DNA of 8,217 nucleotides from Spirochaetaceae bacterium (lineage in GTDB: Bacteria > Spirochaetota > Spirochaetia > B11-G9). The position numbers and the translations under genes were made by a program. The stretch lies in assembly GCA_030600745.1 (NCBI GenBank), contig JAUVLL010000136.1, forward strand, positions 1 through 8,217, in the 5' to 3' direction. Positions within the stretch are counted from its first letter, which is position 1; each line of letters opens with the position of its first letter. Shown here in pieces: positions 4,720 to 8,217 of the stretch. The notes below the pieces were generated by a model that did not search any database, was not told where the DNA came from, and saw only the letters and a list, made by a program, of their open reading frames with translations.

Positions 4720-5955
4720 ATTATTTTTTTTACAGAAAAACTTACCCCCTTAAAACAAACCTCCCTCTATATCCACATCCCTTACTGCACAAGAAAATGC
4801 TCATACTGTGATTTTTATTCTGCAGTAATATCGACAGAGTCTGAAGTTCAGCTTCTCCTTAATCGAATATTGGATGACACAGTATTGCTGTTAGCAATAC
4901 TTGGATCTCCTGTAATTAGAACCCTTTTTATAGGTGGTGGAACACCCAGTGCAGTTCCCCATGATATTCTTGCATATTTTCTCTACAGGCTTATGAAGAT
5001 TGTTGGAACCTCTCCTACTGAAACAACAATAGAACTAAATCCTGAGACAGTAACGGAAAAGCTTCCGGGGATTCTAAGAGATAATGGAATAAACAGGATT
5101 AGTATTGGTGTTCAGAGTCTTGATGATGGTATACTTAAAACCCTGGAAAGAAATACAGATGTAAAAACAACTTTAAAGGCACTGAATGTTATTAAAAAAT
5201 ACTGGGACGGACCATTTAGTGTTGATCTTATAAACGCTGTTCCCGGACAGACAGTTAACAGTGCTTTATATGATATTACCGGCAGTTATAATTTTGAACC
5301 AGATCATATTTCATTGTACAGCCTTACCTTTGAACCGTCTACAAAACTATACGCCAGGTTAAAATCCGGAAAAATCAAAACACTGGAAGAATCTGTAGAC
5401 CTGGATATGCAGCGTAAATCAATAGAATTGCTGAAGTCTTATGGTTACAGGAGGTATGAAATATCAAATTTTGCCAAAAGGGGAAAACAATCCCTGCACA
5501 ATATCAATTACTGGAAAATGGGAAGCTATGTAGGTATCGGCCCATCTGCTGCTTCAACACTTTTAACAGATGACGGTCCTGTACGAATAGAATATAAACG
5601 CAGTATATCAGGTTTTTTAAATTCACAAAATTTCAGCGATAGAGTAGATATTGAATATCTTGAACCTGCTTCATTTCTGCTTGAACATCTTATGATGGGT
5701 TTCAGGCTTTTAAAAGGGATTGATAAAAGATACATAAACAGTGTTTTTAATATAGATATTATGGATTATCTTGAACCAGTATTAACACTCTGGCAGGATA
5801 AGCTGATTATTACTGATAAAACAATAAAACTTACATATGAAGGTCTTTCCCTTTTAAATCCTTTTCTTGTTGATATTGCTTCACTAATTGACAGTAATCC
5901 CCTGAATATTGCAGGTAGAGAAATTAACTGGTCTCTTGAAACACCACAATCTTGA
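4720..5955 (+). CDS. hemW: Radical-SAM heme chaperone HemW with an ATT start
   Basis: About 411 residues; HemW transfers heme and was formerly misnamed oxygen-independent coproporphyrinogen oxidase. The [4Fe-4S] motif is CTRKCSYC (Cys23, 27, 30), followed by DF rather than the fourth cysteine of HemN, which favours HemW. Then come LFIGGGTPS (GGGTP at 72-76), IELNPE, RISIGVQSLD, VDLINAVPGQT, HISLYSLTFEPST, YEISNFA, and HNINYW (260-265) with YVGIGPSA. The frame is open back to the lepB stop at 4690-4692, yet no ATG, GTG or TTG lies before the cysteines; the first ATG (4870) would remove them. AAGGAGG at 4708-4714 points to ATT at 4720 (or 4723). AUU starts are known, for example in E. coli infC, and are restrained by IF3. 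It shares the reading frame of lepB and lies 27 nt after it. The family is certain; the exact start is inferred. Confidence 0.9.
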   Translation: MIFFTEKLTPLKQTSLYIHIPYCTRKCSYCDFYSAVISTESEVQLLLNRILDDTVLLLAILGSPVIRTLFIGGGTPSAVPHDILAYFLYRLMKIVGTSPTETTIELNPETVTEKLPGILRDNGINRISIGVQSLDDGILKTLERNTDVKTTLKALNVIKKYWDGPFSVDLINAVPGQTVNSALYDITGSYNFEPDHISLYSLTFEPSTKLYARLKSGKIKTLEESVDLDMQRKSIELLKSYGYRRYEISNFAKRGKQSLHNINYWKMGSYVGIGPSAASTLLTDDGPVRIEYKRSISGFLNSQNFSDRVDIEYLEPASFLLEHLMMGFRLLKGIDKRYINSVFNIDIMDYLEPVLTLWQDKLIITDKTIKLTYEGLSLLNPFLVDIASLIDSNPLNIAGREINWSLETPQS

Positions 5956-5963
5956 CAGCTCAA

Positions 5964-5992
5964 TTTTAACTATGATAGTTTGACTGTATAAT
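5964..5992 (+). promoter_or_regulatory. Candidate promoter of the yebC-ruvCAB operon
   Basis: A perfect -10, TATAAT (5987-5992), has a weak -35, TTTTAA (5964-5969), 17 bp upstream. The expected start is near 5999, just before the AAGGAG (6001-6006) of yebC. A second candidate in the same gap is TTGACA (5952-5957), overlapping the hemW stop, with GATAGT (5974-5979) after 16 bp. No terminator hairpin is visible between hemW and yebC, so readthrough is likely too. Confidence 0.5.
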
Positions 5993-6011
5993 TATTTGAT
6001 AAGGAGTTAAT

Positions 6012-6761
6012 ATGTCAGGACATAGTAAATGGTCCTCTATTAAACATAAGAAGGGTGCTGCCGATGCTAAAAGGGGCAAAATTTTTACTAAAATTATTAA
6101 AGAGATAAGTGTTGCCGCCCGTCTGGGTGGTGGAGATGTTGATTCTAATCCAAGATTAAGAACTGCTATTCTTAAGGCTAAATCAGTAAATATGCCCAAA
6201 GATAATATGGACAGGGCAATAAAAAAGGGTACAGGTGAACTTGAAGGTGTCGATTATATCGAGCTTATATATGAAGGTTACGGCCCCGGAGGTGTTGCGT
6301 TAATAATTGAAACACTTACTGATAATAAAAACAGAACTGCTGCGGATATTCGAAGTACTTTATCAAAGAACGGGGGTAATCTTGGTGAAACAGGATCTGT
6401 TTCCTACAGCTTCCATAGAAAGGGTGTAATTACCTTTGATGCAGAAAAATATTCTGAAGAGGAGATCTTTGAAGCAGCTTTGGAAGCCGGTGCTGAAGAC
6501 GTATCTACAGAAGAGGAGGTTGTAGAAGTTTTAACAAGTCCTGATGACTTCCACACGGTTGTTGATGCAATGGAAGCCGCTGGTTTCGAAAATAGATCTG
6601 CAGAACTTGCCCTGCTGCCAGAGTCTACAATAACTTTGAGCCTTGAAAAAACTTCAAAAGCTTTAAAATTAATTGATAAGATTGAAGATTATGATGATGT
6701 TCAATCAGTATCAACAAATCTTGAAATTCCTGATGATTTTGATCCTGATGCTGAATACTAA
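6012..6761 (+). CDS. yebC: YebC/TACO1-family protein
   Basis: 249 residues, the usual family length. The N terminus MSGHSKWSSIKHKKGAADAK is the family signature, followed by 'RGKIFTKIIKEISVAARLGGGDVDSNPRLR' and 'AKSVNMPKDNMDRAIKKGTGE', and then by the acidic alpha/beta domains of the central and C-terminal parts. Family members were described as transcriptional regulators; mitochondrial TACO1 promotes translation, and more recent work links bacterial YebC to relief of ribosome stalling at proline-rich stretches. The start is clear: AAGGAG (6001-6006) lies 5 nt before the ATG. ruvC begins on the base after its TAA stop, so the two are coupled. The yebC-ruvC order is widely conserved in bacteria, although its functional reason is not settled. 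Nothing unusual is seen in the sequence. Confidence 0.95.
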   Translation: MSGHSKWSSIKHKKGAADAKRGKIFTKIIKEISVAARLGGGDVDSNPRLRTAILKAKSVNMPKDNMDRAIKKGTGELEGVDYIELIYEGYGPGGVALIIETLTDNKNRTAADIRSTLSKNGGNLGETGSVSYSFHRKGVITFDAEKYSEEEIFEAALEAGAEDVSTEEEVVEVLTSPDDFHTVVDAMEAAGFENRSAELALLPESTITLSLEKTSKALKLIDKIEDYDDVQSVSTNLEIPDDFDPDAEY

Positions 6762-7244
6762 ATGACGAGGATTCTGGGAATTGACCCTGGAATTGCATCT
6801 ACAGGGTGGGGGGTTATTGAAGCAAGGGGGAATAAGTTTAAATCAATCAATTATGGATTTATTAAAACTGTCCCCTCCCAGACTCCTGGTCAAAGACTGA
6901 TGATTATCTATAATACCCTAAAACAGATAATTAATGAATATAAACCGGATAAGGCCAGTGTTGAGGATATATTTTTTGCACGTAACAAGCTTAGTGCAAT
7001 TCCTGTTGCCCAGGCAAAGGGGGTTATTCTACTGGCTATGGAAAGTAAAAAAGTAGAGACCTTTGTATTTTCACCTCTCCAGATAAAACAGGCACTTACA
7101 GGTAACGGGCGTGCAGAAAAAGAGCAGGTTCAGGAAATGGTTAAACTAATACTTGGGCTTTCGGTGAAAATAAAACCGGACCATGCTGCAGATGCTCTGG
7201 CTGCAGCTATATGCTGCTATAATAATTTAGAATCAGGAGTATAG
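6762..7244 (+). CDS. ruvC: Holliday junction endonuclease RuvC
   Basis: 160 residues. RuvC is a dimeric, RNase H-fold resolvase that makes symmetric cuts in Holliday junctions, working with RuvAB. The catalytic set is visible: Asp8 in ILGIDPGIASTGWGVI, Glu68 in ASVEDIFFARN, and His141 and Asp144 in PDHAADALAAAICC. E. coli has Asp-x-x-Asp at the last pair; the His-x-x-Asp form found here is also used by other active RuvC proteins such as that of Thermus, so the enzyme should be functional. The ATG directly follows the yebC stop with no gap and no separate strong Shine-Dalgarno sequence, so translation is coupled to yebC. The sequence AGGAG at its end (7235-7239) serves ruvA. Confidence 0.96.
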   Translation: MTRILGIDPGIASTGWGVIEARGNKFKSINYGFIKTVPSQTPGQRLMIIYNTLKQIINEYKPDKASVEDIFFARNKLSAIPVAQAKGVILLAMESKKVETFVFSPLQIKQALTGNGRAEKEQVQEMVKLILGLSVKIKPDHAADALAAAICCYNNLESGV

Positions 7245-7247
7245 AAT

Positions 7248-7844
7248 ATGTATAATAGTTTATATGGAACTTACAGTGGCCGATCATCCTCTGCTTTATA
7301 TCTTCTTACAGGTGGAGTCGAATGGAGTCTTGCAGCTTCAGAACGAACTATTCAGAATGCATCCCTGAACAGAGAAGAGATCAGGATATTTACTTATCTC
7401 CACCATAAAGAGGATACGATGGTACTTTATGGTTTTATAAATGAAAGAGAGAGGCAGGTTTTTCTTGAACTTAACAAGGTCTCAGGGATAGGGCCAAAAC
7501 AGGCACTTCGTATGCTTTCCGGAATCGGTACAGAAGAACTGGTTGCAGCTTTGGATGATGGAAATACAGATAGATTATCCATGCTGCCTGGTATAGGAAG
7601 AAAAACAGCAGCTAAAATAGTTCTCTCTCTACGAGGTAAACTAAAACTGGAAAATGAAGATAAATCTGATGAAAAATTTTCGGATCTCCTTGAAGCTCTC
7701 TCAGGAATGGGTTTTGATAAGAAAGCAGCAAAAAAAGCTCTCATTGAAATTTCCGACAGAGCTGAATATTCGTCCCTGGAAAGAGATATTCCTGAAAAAG
7801 AGCTTTTTAGAGAAGCAATTGTCTTTTTAAGCTCAAGAGGATAA
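7248..7844 (+). CDS. ruvA: Holliday junction branch migration protein RuvA
   Basis: 198 residues, normal length. RuvA tetramers bind the four-way junction and load RuvB motors. Domain I (about 1-64) is the OB fold, beginning MYNSLYGTYSGRSSSALYLL and ending with 'TMVLYGFINERER'. Domain II (about 70-135) has two helix-hairpin-helix motifs, NKVSGIGPKQALRML (76-90) and LPGIGRKTAAKIVLSLRGKL (113-132), which grip DNA. A short acidic linker (134-145) joins domain III (about 143-198, 'FSDLLEALSGMGFDKKAAKKAL'), which contacts RuvB. The start is supported by AGGAG (7235-7239), 8 nt before the ATG, overlapping the end of ruvC; the gap to ruvC is 3 nt. No odd residues are seen. Confidence 0.96.
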   Translation: MYNSLYGTYSGRSSSALYLLTGGVEWSLAASERTIQNASLNREEIRIFTYLHHKEDTMVLYGFINERERQVFLELNKVSGIGPKQALRMLSGIGTEELVAALDDGNTDRLSMLPGIGRKTAAKIVLSLRGKLKLENEDKSDEKFSDLLEALSGMGFDKKAAKKALIEISDRAEYSSLERDIPEKELFREAIVFLSSRG

Positions 7845-7852
7845 AAAGATAG

Positions 7853-8217
7853 ATGGAAAATGAACCTTTTTTAACCCCGAATTATAAAGCCGAAGATGAT
7901 AAAAAAGAAAATAATTTACGCCCCCAGTTTTTGAAGGATTTTCAGGGTCAGAAAGAAATCAAAGATAATCTTTCAATTTTTATTACTGCCGCTTTGGAGC
8001 GTAAAGAAAGCCTTGATCATCTTTTTTTGAGCGGTCCTCCGGGGTTGGGTAAAACAACTCTTGCCGGAATTATGGCAAACGAAATGGGAGCAGAATTTAA
8101 AGTTACATCTGCTCCGGCTCTTGATAAACCCAAAGATCTTGCAGGTATTCTAACAACCATAGGCGAGGGGAGCGTTTTTTTTATAGATGAAATACACAGA
8201 CTTAAACCTGCCATAGA
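7853..8217 (+). CDS. ruvB: Holliday junction helicase RuvB, N-terminal part
   Basis: Partial: 121 complete codons, cut by the window end. RuvB is the AAA+ ATPase ring that pumps DNA through the RuvA-bound junction. The ATG at 7853 lies 8 nt after the ruvA stop; the nearest purine-rich match (AGAGG, 7836-7840) is 12 nt away, so coupling is likely. The N terminus MENEPFLTPNYKAEDDKKEN is a family-specific leader. It is followed by LRPQFLKDFQGQKEIKDNL (22-40, the nucleotide-binding 'LRP...GQ' motif), Walker A SGPPGLGKTTLA (60-71, Lys67) and Walker B FFIDEIHRL (109-117, Asp112 and Glu113). The identity is certain; the sensor and winged-helix parts lie outside the window. Confidence 0.97.
   Translation, partial: MENEPFLTPNYKAEDDKKENNLRPQFLKDFQGQKEIKDNLSIFITAALERKESLDHLFLSGPPGLGKTTLAGIMANEMGAEFKVTSAPALDKPKDLAGILTTIGEGSVFFIDEIHRLKPAI

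Noticed and set aside
4724..4731. Frameshift or sequencing error in the T8 run causing a false missing start of hemW
   Set aside because: No ATG, GTG or TTG lies between the ribosome binding site and the run in any frame, so an indel would not supply a normal start.
7182..7193. RuvC lacking the Asp-x-x-Asp catalytic pair
   Set aside because: His-x-x-Asp is a known working variant in other RuvC proteins, so the enzyme is not considered defective.

Overview
The window is an AT-rich bacterial chromosome segment, densely packed with genes, and most likely from a spirochaete. The evidence for that is the tmRNA tag ANDNNVDYALAA, which resembles treponemal tags as I recall them, two signal peptidases with long insertions, and a PEGA/SUMF1-type membrane protein. 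This placement is inferred from memory of those families, not from a search. I see no phage, transposase, CRISPR array or tRNA gene.

Left part (1-800). The 3' end of a LuxR/NarL-type regulator gene overlaps, by TAATG, a small ORF whose first ~56 residues look like two tandem MshEN-type motifs. The 3' third of this ORF is a GC-rich block (about 59% GC by hand count over 301-390, against about 29% over 211-300) that folds into two adjacent hairpins. Next, on the minus strand, is a complete ssrA (tmRNA) gene with paired acceptor ends, T-arm and tag frame.

Minus-strand operon (797-2922). A membrane-anchored PEGA + FGE/SUMF1-domain protein is followed by smpB, overlapping by TAATG, and then by ssrA, whose likely promoter overlaps the smpB stop. 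SmpB and tmRNA therefore lie side by side, in the order needed for trans-translation. The promoter of the large gene is close to consensus and sits so near the start codon that the mRNA would be almost leaderless.

Plus-strand genes (2964-8217). Two type I signal peptidase paralogues lie in tandem, followed by hemW, yebC, ruvC, ruvA and the first third of ruvB. The first lepB promoter appears to share its -35 region with the divergent minus-strand promoter. hemW has no ATG, GTG or TTG that keeps its FeS-cluster cysteines. A strong Shine-Dalgarno sequence points to an ATT start codon. yebC-ruvC-ruvA-ruvB is a classic Holliday-junction cluster with its own TATAAT promoter upstream of yebC.

The core genes are ordinary. 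The points most worth a second look are the AUU start of hemW, the double hairpin at the end of the small ORF, the shared -35/near-leaderless divergent promoter, and a 15-nt perfect match between ssrA and the lepB leader, which makes the lepB leader strand complementary to tmRNA.
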